From: CAZSLI01 sp964607705
GTDB lineage: Bacteria; Actinomycetota; Coriobacteriia; Anaerosomatales; PHET01
Direction: 5' to 3'
Assembly: GCA_964607705.1 (NCBI GenBank)
Contig: CAZSLI010000012.1
Span: forward strand, 1 to 64,000
Length of the DNA stretch: 64,000 nucleotides
The notes under the pieces were generated by a model. The model saw nothing but the letters and a program-made list of their open reading frames with translations, made no database searches and had not been told where the DNA came from. The position numbers were made by a program, and so were the translations under genes. The stretch's first letter is position 1. The number at the start of each line of letters is the position of its first letter. Shown in pieces: positions 44,038 through 52,349 of this stretch.

Positions 44038-44770
44038 AGGTCTCCAGCCCCTCGTCGACGACGGTGCGCTGGATCGTGAGCAGCCTGTCGATGCCCCAGG
44101 CGGCGAGGTCGAGCATGCTGTCGAGGCGTTCGCGGTCGAACGGCGTCTGCTCGCCCGTCCCCTGGACCTCGATGAAGCGGCCCTTGTCGTCCATGACGAC
44201 GTTCATGTCCACCTCGGCGACCGAGTCCTCGGAATACGCGAGGTCGAGCAGCAACTCGCCGTCGACCAGACCGACGCTCGTCGCAGCGATCTGACCGAGG
44301 AGCGGGATGGACGCTATCTTGCCTGCGTCCTGCCAGCGCGCCAGCGCGTCGTGGACTGCCAGCCAGGCACCCGTGATGGCCGCCGTGCGCGTGCCGCCGT
44401 CCGCCTGGATCACATCGCAGTCGACGGTGACCGTCACCTCTCCGCCCATCGCGCCCATGTCTATCACCGAGCGAAGCGACCTGCCGATGAGGCGCTGGAT
44501 CTCATGCGTGCGACCCTTGGGCCCGGTCATCGTCTCGCGACGGGAGCGCGTGTGAGTGGAGGCCGGCAGCATCGAGTACTCGGCGGTCACCCAGCCGAGT
44601 CCCGAACCGCGACGCCAGCCGCTGACGCCCTCGTCGACCGACGCGGCGCACAACACCCTCGTGTCGCCGAGCTCGAATATGCAGCTTCCCATCGCGTGCT
44701 TGAGGTAGTTGCGCGTGATACGGACGGTGCGCAGTGCTGCGGCCTCGCGGCCTTCGGATCTGGTCTTCAC
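44027..44770 (-). CDS. rph: Ribonuclease PH
   Basis: RNase PH trims the 3' ends of tRNA precursors using phosphate. The 247-residue product has TRNYLKHAMGSCIFELGDTRVLC near 18, the RSRRETMTGPKGRTHEIQRLIGRSLR region near 75-105 with phosphate-site Arg, and DCDVIQADGGTRTA near 118-131. The start is GTG 44770 after AAAGGA and overlaps the upstream stop in a GTGA arrangement. Confidence 0.97.
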   Translation of the reverse strand: MKTRSEGREAAALRTVRITRNYLKHAMGSCIFELGDTRVLCAASVDEGVSGWRRGSGLGWVTAEYSMLPASTHTRSRRETMTGPKGRTHEIQRLIGRSLRSVIDMGAMGGEVTVTVDCDVIQADGGTRTAAITGAWLAVHDALARWQDAGKIASIPLLGQIAATSVGLVDGELLLDLAYSEDSVAEVDMNVVMDDKGRFIEVQGTGEQTPFDRERLDSMLDLAAWGIDRLLTIQRTVVDEGLETYGF

Positions 44771-45531
44771 GACTGTCCTTTCGGAATCACGTCATAGGAA
44801 TCGAACTCGCGGGCGGCGTGCGCCGGTCCGCCGAACGCCTCGGATGCAAGGCGCTCCATCAACTCGCGGTCGTTGGTGGGCCAGACGTGCACCATAACCA
44901 GCGTGAGCGCGCCTGCGCCTGCGGCGAGCTCGCCCGCCTGGCTGGCGGTCATGTGCGGCGCCATGCCCGCGTAGCGCTCGGGCAACGTCGCCTCCGAGAG
45001 CACGAGATCGGCTCCTTCGACAGCACGCTCGACGTGCTCGCCCGGAGCCGAGTCGGCAGTGTAGGCCAACAGCGCCCCATCCGCCTCGGCACGCAGTGCG
45101 AACGTCGGCTCCGTGTGGTCGACGCCGATAGGCGTGACGGTCATGCCGGCGACCGCGACAGGCTCGTCCTCGGCGAGGACGTGGAACTCGAAGGCCTCGG
45201 TGAACTCGGCACTCCCCCGGTCCGAAAGCAGGCAGCGCATTCGCTCCTCGAGGCCCTCGGGAAGGTAGAGCGGCAGCGCCGGCGCGGGGCCTTCGGGGGC
45301 GTAGCGCAGCATGGCCTGGAGCGCGAAGAGGTCGGCGTAGTGGTCCGGGTGGTAGTGCGTGATGAAGATGGCGTCGACCGAAAGCGGGTCGCGTACCTTG
45401 CCCAGATTGGCGAGCACTCCGTTGCCGCAGTCGAACAGCACCACAGCGCCGCCGCCCTCGACCAGATGACCGGCGCACGCCTGGCCGGGGCCGGCGCAGC
45501 TTGCAGAGGATCCGAGCACGGTCAGGCGCAT
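44767..45531 (-). CDS. Metallo-beta-lactamase-fold hydrolase (Rv1339-like)
   Basis: The 254-residue product begins MRLTVLGSSASCAGPGQA and has the metal motif THYHPDHYADL (HxHxDH) near 55-65, a GVDHTEPTF segment near 136 and a late HVWPTNDR motif near 220. In Mycobacterium tuberculosis the equivalent gene between murI and rph is Rv1339, reported to be an atypical cAMP phosphodiesterase. The same neighbours here (murI before, rph and rdgB after) suggest an orthologue, but the substrate is inference. The start, ATG 45531, lies inside the murI end (10-base overlap). A much longer open frame upstream is a shadow of murI. Confidence 0.88.
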   Translation of the reverse strand: MRLTVLGSSASCAGPGQACAGHLVEGGGAVVLFDCGNGVLANLGKVRDPLSVDAIFITHYHPDHYADLFALQAMLRYAPEGPAPALPLYLPEGLEERMRCLLSDRGSAEFTEAFEFHVLAEDEPVAVAGMTVTPIGVDHTEPTFALRAEADGALLAYTADSAPGEHVERAVEGADLVLSEATLPERYAGMAPHMTASQAGELAAGAGALTLVMVHVWPTNDRELMERLASEAFGGPAHAAREFDSYDVIPKGQS

Positions 45532-46445
45532 GAAAGCTCCTCGGTCACGGTCGACATGAGCGACAGCATCTCGTCGTCGGGAAGGCTGGCCAATTCGTGC
45601 AACCCGACTGCCTGAACATCGCCGAGCGGCGAGCCGAACACCTTGGAGCCGAGTGCGGCGAACTCCACCGGGTCGCCGGTGGTCGCGAAGTCTCGCACCG
45701 CCGAGCCGCTCGGCTCCTCCAACTGCCCTCGACGGGCGAGGGTCTCGGCGACTTCGAGCGCGGTCTCCTCGGCAGAGCTGATCAGCTTGATGGACGGGCC
45801 GACTGTTTGCTGGATAGAAGCCGAGAGCAGCGGGAAATGCGTGCAGCCGAGCACGAGCGTGTCGACGCCGCTTCGCTTCAGCGGATCGAGATAGTCGCGT
45901 GCGATCTCGTAGAACGAGGGGCGGATGAACACGTCGGCCGTCTCGGCGAGCAGCCCCTCGACGGCGCCCGTGTCGCGCCTGAGGCCCTCCTCGACTATGT
46001 CGACGAATCGAGGTGTCGCCGCCGAGAACACGGTGACTCCCGCGTCGAGCGCGCGCACCGCTCGGCTGTAGGCGCCCGAGTCGATCGTCCCGGTCGTGCC
46101 GATGACACCGACCCGCCGGTTGCGAGTCGCCATGACCGCCGCCCGAGCTCCCGGCTCGACGACGCCGATGACCGGCACCGAGAAGGCCTTCTGGGCGAGG
46201 GACAAGCCTGCGGCCGTCGCGGTGTTGCAGGCCACGACGAGGAGCTTGACGTCGCGTGCCTCGAGCCACGAGCCGATCTCGAGGACGAAGCGGCGCACCT
46301 CGCCAAGATCGCGGGGGCCGTAGGGACAGCGGGCGGTGTCGCCCAAGTAGACAAGGGACTCGGCAGGAAGCGCGCGCGCGATCTCGCGCGCAACAGTCAG
46401 TCCCCCGAGCCCTGAATCGAAGATGCCGATCGGAGCGGATCCCAT
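45522..46445 (-). CDS. murI: Glutamate racemase
   Basis: MurI makes D-glutamate for peptidoglycan. The 307-residue product starts MGSAPIGIFDSGLGGLTVAREI, has the first catalytic Cys in VVACNTATAA near 76 and the second in VLGCTHFPLL near 187, and YLGDTARCPYG near 35. It is about 30 residues longer than typical MurI at the C-terminus. The start, ATG 46445, has no Shine-Dalgarno, and TATACT ends six bases upstream, so the message may be leaderless. It heads the murI-MBL-rph-rdgB operon. Confidence 0.96.
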   Translation of the reverse strand: MGSAPIGIFDSGLGGLTVAREIARALPAESLVYLGDTARCPYGPRDLGEVRRFVLEIGSWLEARDVKLLVVACNTATAAGLSLAQKAFSVPVIGVVEPGARAAVMATRNRRVGVIGTTGTIDSGAYSRAVRALDAGVTVFSAATPRFVDIVEEGLRRDTGAVEGLLAETADVFIRPSFYEIARDYLDPLKRSGVDTLVLGCTHFPLLSASIQQTVGPSIKLISSAEETALEVAETLARRGQLEEPSGSAVRDFATTGDPVEFAALGSKVFGSPLGDVQAVGLHELASLPDDEMLSLMSTVTEELSCA

Positions 46446-46451
46446 GTGGGC

Positions 46452-46487
46452 AGTATACCGCTGTAACCTGCCGACCCCTTCTATACT
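46452..46487. promoter_or_regulatory. Divergent leaderless promoter pair (murI and hydrogenase protease)
   Basis: Within 49 bases separating two divergent ATGs there are two TATACT hexamers. One is on the minus strand (46457-46452), six bases before the murI ATG. The other is on the plus strand (46482-46487), six bases before the protease ATG at 46494. Neither has a strong -35, and each -35 region falls close to the other's -10, so the two promoters probably compete. Confidence 0.65.
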
Positions 46488-46493
46488 GTGAGC

Positions 46494-46940
46494 ATGAGCA
46501 ACGCGCTTGTCATCTGCATCGGCAACGTCGCCCGGGGGGATGACGGGGTCGCCCACGAGGTATGCCGCCTGCTGCAAGGCCGCGTGCGCACGGACGGCGT
46601 CGACGTGTTGGCCGCGCCGGACCTCGATATCGCCATGGCCGGGCAGGTAGCCGAGGCCTCACTCCTCGTTGTGGTGGATGCCGAGCGGCGCACCGACCCG
46701 CCCGTGCGCACCGAGAAGCTGGAGGGCGCCGCACCGGGGTCGCCCACCGGCCACGGCATCGACGCGCCTGGGCTTCTGGCGCTGGCGCGAGTGCTCTATG
46801 GACGCGAACCAGAGGCGATGCTCGTGAGCGTCGCGGCGCCGCTGATGGAGCACTCCACTGCTCTCTCGGATACCGCGCGGGCGTCCGCCACGGAAGCGGC
46901 CGTCGTCGTCGAGACGCTCATCTCGCAGTGGGCCGGCTAG
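46494..46940 (+). CDS. [NiFe] hydrogenase maturation protease (HycI/HybD, M52 family)
   Basis: M52 proteases cut the C-terminal tail from the hydrogenase large subunit after nickel insertion. The 148-residue product begins with the family motif LVICIGNVARGDDGV, where the Asp pair binds nickel, and has VVVDAERR near 59. It is convergent to the large-subunit operon, and its stop overlaps that of the 80-residue gene on the other strand. The likely substrate is the large subunit at 47180-48589, which has a cleavable tail. TATACT ends six bases before ATG 46494. A GTG two codons upstream is the alternative start. Confidence 0.88.
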   Translation: MSNALVICIGNVARGDDGVAHEVCRLLQGRVRTDGVDVLAAPDLDIAMAGQVAEASLLVVVDAERRTDPPVRTEKLEGAAPGSPTGHGIDAPGLLALARVLYGREPEAMLVSVAAPLMEHSTALSDTARASATEAAVVVETLISQWAG

Positions 46941-47179
46941 TTGACGAGTTGCGTCCACTGGCGCTCGGTGTCCGCTGCTCCCGCGACGCCCCACATGTCG
47001 ATCACGCGCTGGTCGGCGCAGACCGCCTGAGCCAGCCTCTGGAAGTCACCAGGAGTGAGAGACACGGTGGAGACGTTCGCTGCGTTGCTCGCTGACGCCA
47101 GGATCATCATCGCCATGGCTCTGCCGAACGTGGCCTCGAGCTTACCCCGCAGCTGGTCTACGGCGGCGAGGCAGTCCAT
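46937..47179 (-). CDS. Small protein of unknown function after the hydrogenase large subunit
   Basis: The 80-residue product begins immediately after the large-subunit stop (TAGATG) and ends with a stop codon that overlaps, in antisense, the stop of the maturation protease. It is predicted helical, with AMAMMILASASNAANVSTVSL in the middle, and has Cys at about 3 and 54 without a metal-binding pattern. Its place suggests a role in assembly or stability of the hydrogenase. I do not recognise a family. Confidence 0.65.
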   Translation of the reverse strand: MDCLAAVDQLRGKLEATFGRAMAMMILASASNAANVSTVSLTPGDFQRLAQAVCADQRVIDMWGVAGAADTERQWTQLVN

Positions 47180-48589
47180 CTACCCCACCCCCCTGCTCGC
47201 CACGATCGAGCCGTCGGAGTCGTGCACGTCGATCGCGAGCGGCATCCTTCCGATCTCGTGCGTCGCGCAGCTCAAGCACGGATCGTGCGCCCTGATGCCC
47301 AGCTCCATCTTGCGCACCGTGTCGTCCGAGGTCGCCTGCTCCCGATCGGTGCCGGCCACGGCTTCAAGCACGGCCCTGTCCAGCGAGCCCACGTTGTGCG
47401 TCGTCGCCACGACCAGGTTGGCCTTCGTCACCTTGCCCGTGGCGTCCGCCTCATAGTGATGGATGAGCGTGCCGCGCGGCGCTTCGACCGCAGCGATGCC
47501 CGCCCCCTCGATACCACGCTCGACCTTCACACGGACCTGGTCCGAGACGATCTGGTCGTCTTCGAGTAGCGAGATGATGCGCTCCACCGAGGCGACGAGC
47601 TCCACCATGCGCGCCTGGTGGTATGCGAGGACCGCATGCACCGGTCGCCCGAGCGCCCTGAACTGGTCCATGAGACCGTGTGAACGGAAGCCCGGCATGG
47701 TATCGGCTAGATTCAGCCGCGCCAGCGGGCCGACGCGATAGGCGCCGCCCTCCGGCGATGCAAGCAGGTAGGGTTCGTTGGCATAGCTCCCGCGAAGCGG
47801 ACGCTCCACGATGTGCTCCTCGTAGGCCGATGCATCGAACTCGCTGGCGACCAGCCCGCTCGGGCTCATGACGCGGATCCGGCCGTCGTACAGCGACCAC
47901 TCGCCGCGGTCCATCTGAGCGAGGTAGTTGACCGGCCGCTCGCCGAACCCCGGATGCTCGGCCATCAGCCGGGCAGTGGTCTGCACCGAGAGCTCCGCGG
48001 CCGCTTCTGCATCGCCAAGCATCTCCCGGGCAAGCGCCAGCGCCTCGACCCGCTCCTCGGCGGTGATGCCCCGGCTCATACCGCCGGGAATGCACGTGAC
48101 CGGATGACCGGCAAGCCCGCCCACGATCTCGACGATCCGCTGGCCGGATCGCCGCATGGCGATCGCCTTGCGTGCGAATTCAGGCTGCGCCTGGATCACG
48201 CCGAGCAGGTCGCGAGAGCCTTGCCCCTCCCCCACGAGGAAGTCAGGACCGGCAAGGAAGAAGAAGTGCAGCGCGTGGTCTTGAGCGAATCCCGCGGCAT
48301 GTATGAGTTCGCGCAGCAGCCGTGCCGGGCGAGGTATGTCCACGTGATAGAGCGCGTCCACCGCCTTGACGGCAGCTACGTGGTGAGAGACAGGACAGAC
48401 GCCACATACTCGGCTGGTGATGAGAGGCATCTCCCACACCATGCGCCCCTCAAGAAGCTTCTCGAAGCCCCGGAATTCAACAACGTCGAAATGCGCGTCG
48501 TCCACCGCTCCTGCGTCATTGAGGAACAGCGAGACACGGCCGTGGCCCTCGATGCGCTTCAGCGCAGGCAGCGTGATGGTCTCAGACAT
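47180..48589 (-). CDS. [NiFe] hydrogenase large subunit, MvhA-like
   Basis: This is the catalytic nickel-iron subunit. The 469-residue product has the N-terminal nickel motif RVCGVCPVSHH near 60-70 and the C-terminal motif DPCLSCATH near 436-444. About 25 residues remain after the last metal motif, a tail for protease removal. Sequence style and the partner MvhD-like protein fit group 3 (methyl-viologen-reducing type) hydrogenases of the cytoplasm. I placed the start at ATG 48589, seven bases inside the small-subunit gene and ten bases after AGGAG. Confidence 0.9.
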   Translation of the reverse strand: MSETITLPALKRIEGHGRVSLFLNDAGAVDDAHFDVVEFRGFEKLLEGRMVWEMPLITSRVCGVCPVSHHVAAVKAVDALYHVDIPRPARLLRELIHAAGFAQDHALHFFFLAGPDFLVGEGQGSRDLLGVIQAQPEFARKAIAMRRSGQRIVEIVGGLAGHPVTCIPGGMSRGITAEERVEALALAREMLGDAEAAAELSVQTTARLMAEHPGFGERPVNYLAQMDRGEWSLYDGRIRVMSPSGLVASEFDASAYEEHIVERPLRGSYANEPYLLASPEGGAYRVGPLARLNLADTMPGFRSHGLMDQFRALGRPVHAVLAYHQARMVELVASVERIISLLEDDQIVSDQVRVKVERGIEGAGIAAVEAPRGTLIHHYEADATGKVTKANLVVATTHNVGSLDRAVLEAVAGTDREQATSDDTVRKMELGIRAHDPCLSCATHEIGRMPLAIDVHDSDGSIVASRGVG

Positions 48590-49478
48590 CGGAATCACGC
48601 TCCTCGTGATCGTAGATCGCGGGAAAGACAGAGACCGGCATCGAGAAGCGATATCCGGTGCCTATCAGGTCCTCCATGAACATCAGCGCGCCTGCGGGAA
48701 GCACGGCCGCCAGCGCATCGACGGCCTTCCCGCCCTGCTCGAACTCGAGTCGACTCGGCCCGCTGCAACCCCTGCATGGCACGTTCGCCGCAGTGCAGCG
48801 CGCCCCGCAGCCCTCGCGCGTCATCGCGCCCATGCAAAGCACTCCCTGCTCAAGGAAGCACGCGTTCGGTTCTATCTCGTCGAGCTCCATGAGCGCATAG
48901 ACACTGTCGGAGACGAATTGCTGCGAGTGGTGGAGCATGGCCTTCTTCTCGCGATGGCACTCGTCGCACAGATTGCGGCGAGGCATCTCCCACGCCTGCC
49001 CGGTCGCGGCCGCCGTCAGCGCACCGACGATCAGCTCGGTGCGCGGCGAACATCCCGGTACCTCCATGTCGACCGAGACGAAGTCGGTCACGGCATGCAC
49101 GCGCGACTCCAGCTTCGGCAGCAGATCGGACTTGTCGGCTGCGGCGTCTCCGAATGCCGCCTCGGCGACCTCGGCGAGCGGGTAGAGGTTGCGCAACCCG
49201 CCGATGCCGCCGAGGACCGCGCACGAGCCGACCGCGACTAGAGTCTGCGCTGCGGCCCGCGCGGCCATCAGCCTGCGGCGGTCGGAATCGTTCGTGACCG
49301 CGCCTTCCACCATGATCACGTCCACCCGCGCCGGCAGCTCGTGCCCGCCGCTGAACGGCGAGTGCACGAGATCCACGACATCGAGAAGTCCCAGGAGGCC
49401 TTCGTGAGCATCGAGCAGGGAGACGTGACATCCCTCGCAGCCACCCAAGGCCACGGTCGCGAGCGTCGGCTTCGTCAT
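48582..49478 (-). CDS. [NiFe] hydrogenase small subunit, MvhG-like
   Basis: This subunit carries the iron-sulfur relay to the NiFe site. The 298-residue product has the proximal-cluster Cys in GGCEGCHVSLLD near 12-23 and AVGSCAVLGG near 91. Further Cys lie in CDECH near 184, CFLEQGVLC near 223, GCGARC near 236 and CRGCSGPSR near 247. It has no twin-arginine signal, so the enzyme is cytoplasmic. It overlaps the HdrA-like gene by four bases and the large-subunit gene by eight. Confidence 0.9.
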   Translation of the reverse strand: MTKPTLATVALGGCEGCHVSLLDAHEGLLGLLDVVDLVHSPFSGGHELPARVDVIMVEGAVTNDSDRRRLMAARAAAQTLVAVGSCAVLGGIGGLRNLYPLAEVAEAAFGDAAADKSDLLPKLESRVHAVTDFVSVDMEVPGCSPRTELIVGALTAAATGQAWEMPRRNLCDECHREKKAMLHHSQQFVSDSVYALMELDEIEPNACFLEQGVLCMGAMTREGCGARCTAANVPCRGCSGPSRLEFEQGGKAVDALAAVLPAGALMFMEDLIGTGYRFSMPVSVFPAIYDHEERDSDV

Positions 49479-51082
49479 TGCGGGCCCCCTTTGCCGTTCA
49501 CGAGACTGCCGATCGTCTGGTACACGCCCTCCACGCTCTCCACGAAACCGGCACCCTCGGTGGGCGAGATGTCTACGATGCGCAGCCGAGCGTCGTCGAT
49601 CCTGCGAGAGCGCAGGACCGCCCGCAGCAGGTTGATGCGGCGATCCATGTCCAAGTTGCCGATGAGGTTATGGCAGTGTCCTTCTCGGCAGCGGTACACA
49701 GTCACTCCATCGAAGCCCTGCTTGAAGGCCTCAAGCACGTACAAGGTGTCGAGGCGGCCCCCACAAGTGATCTGCAGCGGGAGGAAGGATGCCGAGTAAC
49801 CGTGTCCGCGCTCGGCGACGGCCGACGCTGCACGGTCTGCGGCGGGATAGCCGCAACCGCTGCACAGGAAGCCCAGGACCTTCTCGCCGGCGACCTCCGC
49901 GTGCGCGAGCTCGGAAACGGCCGCGAGCAGATAGTCGTGCGGCGAGCTCAAGATGTCCCGTGCGCCGACGGGGCAACCCACGACGCACTTGCCGCAAGCG
50001 CGGCAGCGCCGCTCGTCCACGTGCGACAGGCCGTCGTCACCGATGAAGCAGGCGCCGAACGCGCACGTGCGGACACATGAGGCGCAGCCGCCGCACACGC
50101 TTTCGTCCACGGCGGAAACGTCGCGGTAGCGCCGGGCGGTCGGCTGCGAGAGACGCATCACGAGGGCGATCGCAGCGGCATCTGCCGCCGCAACCTTGTC
50201 GCGATCGAGGGCGCCCTCGCGCCTGAGCGGCACGACCATGATGCCGCGCTCCACCGTCTCCGCCGGATGAGTCTCCGGGTCGATCGAGCGCGCAAAACCG
50301 GAATCATCCACGTCGACCTTGAAGTGCTGGCGGAGCTCGTCCACCCACTCCGTGTGCTCTGGCCGGGCAAGCAGAAGCCCGCCGACGATGAAGGTCGAGG
50401 TCCCCATGTCCGACTCGAGCACGATCCTGTAGTCACCCAGCCAGCCGTCCCCGTCAACGAGCCGGGCATTGTTGACCACACGCGCGTCAGGATGGCCGAG
50501 CACGAACGAGCGCGTTGCCCGCATGGCCTTGGCGTGGCCCCCACGCTCTGCACCATCGCCTCGATCGGCGAGGACCACCGAGTAGCCCAGGCGCAGAAGC
50601 CGCTGAGCGGCCACGATCGCCTCGGCGGTCACTCCCAGGATCATCACGGAGCGGCGGGGCTCGATCTCAGTCGCGTCGGCCGCCTTCGCCATCGTCGCCC
50701 GTAGGACGGCCACGTTCACGAGTGCTCGGGCCTTGGCTGACGCCTGCTCCGGTTGATCGAAGTGCGCGAGGGCCACCTGCTCGAGCAGGTTCGCAGCGAC
50801 TATCCGGTTGGGATTGACGCCGGCTTCCGCGAGGCGCTCCTTGACGTAGCTCGTGGAGATGCCGCGCACGTAGTGCTGCGGCGAGTTGCCGGCGAGGACT
50901 ATCGAATCGAGTTCCGCGTCGCGAACGTCATCGACCATCTGGGCCACAACGGCCGGGTCGAAGAAGTCGTCGAAGACCCTGAACACCGCGGCCTTCTCGC
51001 GCGCATCGGTGAAGGCGCTCTCGATGTCGACCGTCCGGTCGACCTCTCCTCCGCATCGCGAAGCGTACAGGCCGAGCCGCAT
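49475..51082 (-). CDS. HdrA-like protein fused to MvhD (electron-transfer subunit of the hydrogenase)
   Basis: The 535-residue product is a fusion. Its first 330 residues resemble heterodisulfide reductase HdrA: a single-Cys N-terminus ASRCGGEVDRTVDIE, then GNSPQHYVRGIS and a Rossmann-like strand-helix-strand near 145. The expected GxGxxG flavin loop is replaced by ILGVTAEAIVAAQ, so FAD binding is doubtful. Two [4Fe-4S] motifs follow, CGGCASCVRTCAFGAC near 330 and CRACGKCVVGCPVG near 360. A C-terminal MvhD-like domain has CSGCGYPAAD near 407, ITCGGRLD near 440 and CREGHCHNLIGN near 469. No HdrB or HdrC is nearby. The start is ATG 51082 after AAGGGGTG. Confidence 0.85.
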   Translation of the reverse strand: MRLGLYASRCGGEVDRTVDIESAFTDAREKAAVFRVFDDFFDPAVVAQMVDDVRDAELDSIVLAGNSPQHYVRGISTSYVKERLAEAGVNPNRIVAANLLEQVALAHFDQPEQASAKARALVNVAVLRATMAKAADATEIEPRRSVMILGVTAEAIVAAQRLLRLGYSVVLADRGDGAERGGHAKAMRATRSFVLGHPDARVVNNARLVDGDGWLGDYRIVLESDMGTSTFIVGGLLLARPEHTEWVDELRQHFKVDVDDSGFARSIDPETHPAETVERGIMVVPLRREGALDRDKVAAADAAAIALVMRLSQPTARRYRDVSAVDESVCGGCASCVRTCAFGACFIGDDGLSHVDERRCRACGKCVVGCPVGARDILSSPHDYLLAAVSELAHAEVAGEKVLGFLCSGCGYPAADRAASAVAERGHGYSASFLPLQITCGGRLDTLYVLEAFKQGFDGVTVYRCREGHCHNLIGNLDMDRRINLLRAVLRSRRIDDARLRIVDISPTEGAGFVESVEGVYQTIGSLVNGKGGPQ

Positions 51083-51296
51083 GCTGCTCACCCCTTATTG
51101 GCTTGCTGGTTTGCGACCCTCACCGATGCCGGTCGGTAGGACGAGAGGCGCGTGCTTCCTTGTCTTTGCCTATCGGCAGGAATCGTCAGTGATTGAGAGC
51201 ACCTGAAGGGATACGCCCGCCACAGTCGCCAGACGGAGCGAATCGGCACCCGAGCGGAAGGAAGCTAAAGAAACCTTTGGCTGACGCGAAGGACGC

Positions 51297-52340
51297 CTAG
51301 CCCGCGACCGCGCGCACGACCGCCTCGGCGATCTGCTGGACCGGCAGCACCTGCTCGGCGGCGCCGATGTCGATGGCCGCCTTGGGCATGCCGAAGACCG
51401 TGCAGGTGGCCTCGTCCTGAGCGATGGTCGCGGCACCGGTGTTACGCATCAGCTTGAGGCCCTCGGCTCCGTCCGCGCCCATGCCGGTGAGGATCACTCC
51501 GACCGCCCGCTTCCCGTGCGAGCGCGAGACCGAGTCGAACAGCGTGTCGGCGCTCGGGATATAGAGCTGCCCGTGGCCCGGCGCCTGGTAGCGCATCTTG
51601 TTGCCGTCGAGCACGATGTTGCTGCCAGTGGGCGCGAAGTAGGCGACGCCCGGCTTGGGCGTCTGCCCGTCCTCGGCAGCTTCGACCTTGATGGCGCAGC
51701 CAGAGTCGAGCCAGCTCACGAGGCCCGGGATGAAGCCGTCGGCGATGTGCTGGGCGATGACGATGGGCACCGGGAAGTCGGCCGGCAGTCTTCCGAGGAC
51801 GTCGAGGAGTGCCGATGGCCCGCCGGTCGACGAGCCGATGGCGACGAGCGACTTCGCGCGCGTGCCGACGCCGGGCGCCTCGACGACGCTGGTCGAGTCA
51901 CGCCGACCCTTGATGTGAGTGATGACGCGGACGTTCGAGAGGATCCGAACCTTGCGTATGACCTCGCGCCCGATGCGCTCGAGGTCCGCCCAGTCGCGCG
52001 CCTCGGGCTTCTTGATGACCTCGAGTGCGCCCAGCTTCAGTGCATCGAATGCCCGTCCCATGCCCTCGGCGTAGACCGACGACGAGACCACCAGGATGGG
52101 CGTCGGCGTGAAGGCCATGATCTTCTCGGTGGCCTTGAGGCCGTCGAGCCGAGGCATGTGGATGTCCATGGTGACCAGGTCGGGCCGCAGCCGCTCGACC
52201 ATCTCGACGGCTTCCTGCCCGTCCTTGGCCTGGCCGACAACTTCCATGTCCGCCTCGCCGCCGATGATCTGCGCGAGCATCTCGCGTGCAACGAGGGAGT
52301 CGTCAGCGATGACGACGCGGATGATCTTCTCGGCGGTCAT
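51297..52340 (-). CDS. cheB: Chemotaxis methylesterase CheB
   Basis: CheB removes methyl groups from chemoreceptors when phosphorylated. The 347-residue product has an N-terminal receiver (acid pocket ADD near 12-14, phospho-Asp near 59 in VTMDIHMP, Lys in KKPEA near 110) and a C-terminal esterase. The catalytic Ser is in IGSSTGGPS near 171, His in AQHI near 198, and Asp in GMGADGAEG near 289. It is the last gene of the chemosensory operon. Confidence 0.97.
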   Translation of the reverse strand: MTAEKIIRVVIADDSLVAREMLAQIIGGEADMEVVGQAKDGQEAVEMVERLRPDLVTMDIHMPRLDGLKATEKIMAFTPTPILVVSSSVYAEGMGRAFDALKLGALEVIKKPEARDWADLERIGREVIRKVRILSNVRVITHIKGRRDSTSVVEAPGVGTRAKSLVAIGSSTGGPSALLDVLGRLPADFPVPIVIAQHIADGFIPGLVSWLDSGCAIKVEAAEDGQTPKPGVAYFAPTGSNIVLDGNKMRYQAPGHGQLYIPSADTLFDSVSRSHGKRAVGVILTGMGADGAEGLKLMRNTGAATIAQDEATCTVFGMPKAAIDIGAAEQVLPVQQIAEAVVRAVAG

Positions 52341-52349
52341 GTGCCTCGC

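Noticed and set aside
45532..46269. A 500-residue reading frame covering the MBL gene and much of murI
   Set aside because: The first 246 residues are an out-of-frame reading of murI; only the part from 45531 down is the real hydrolase.
51083..51296. Possible c-di-GMP (GEMM) or glycine riboswitch before the hydrogenase operon
   Set aside because: GGCAAA-like pieces are present, but the paired core elements and their order do not match either class.
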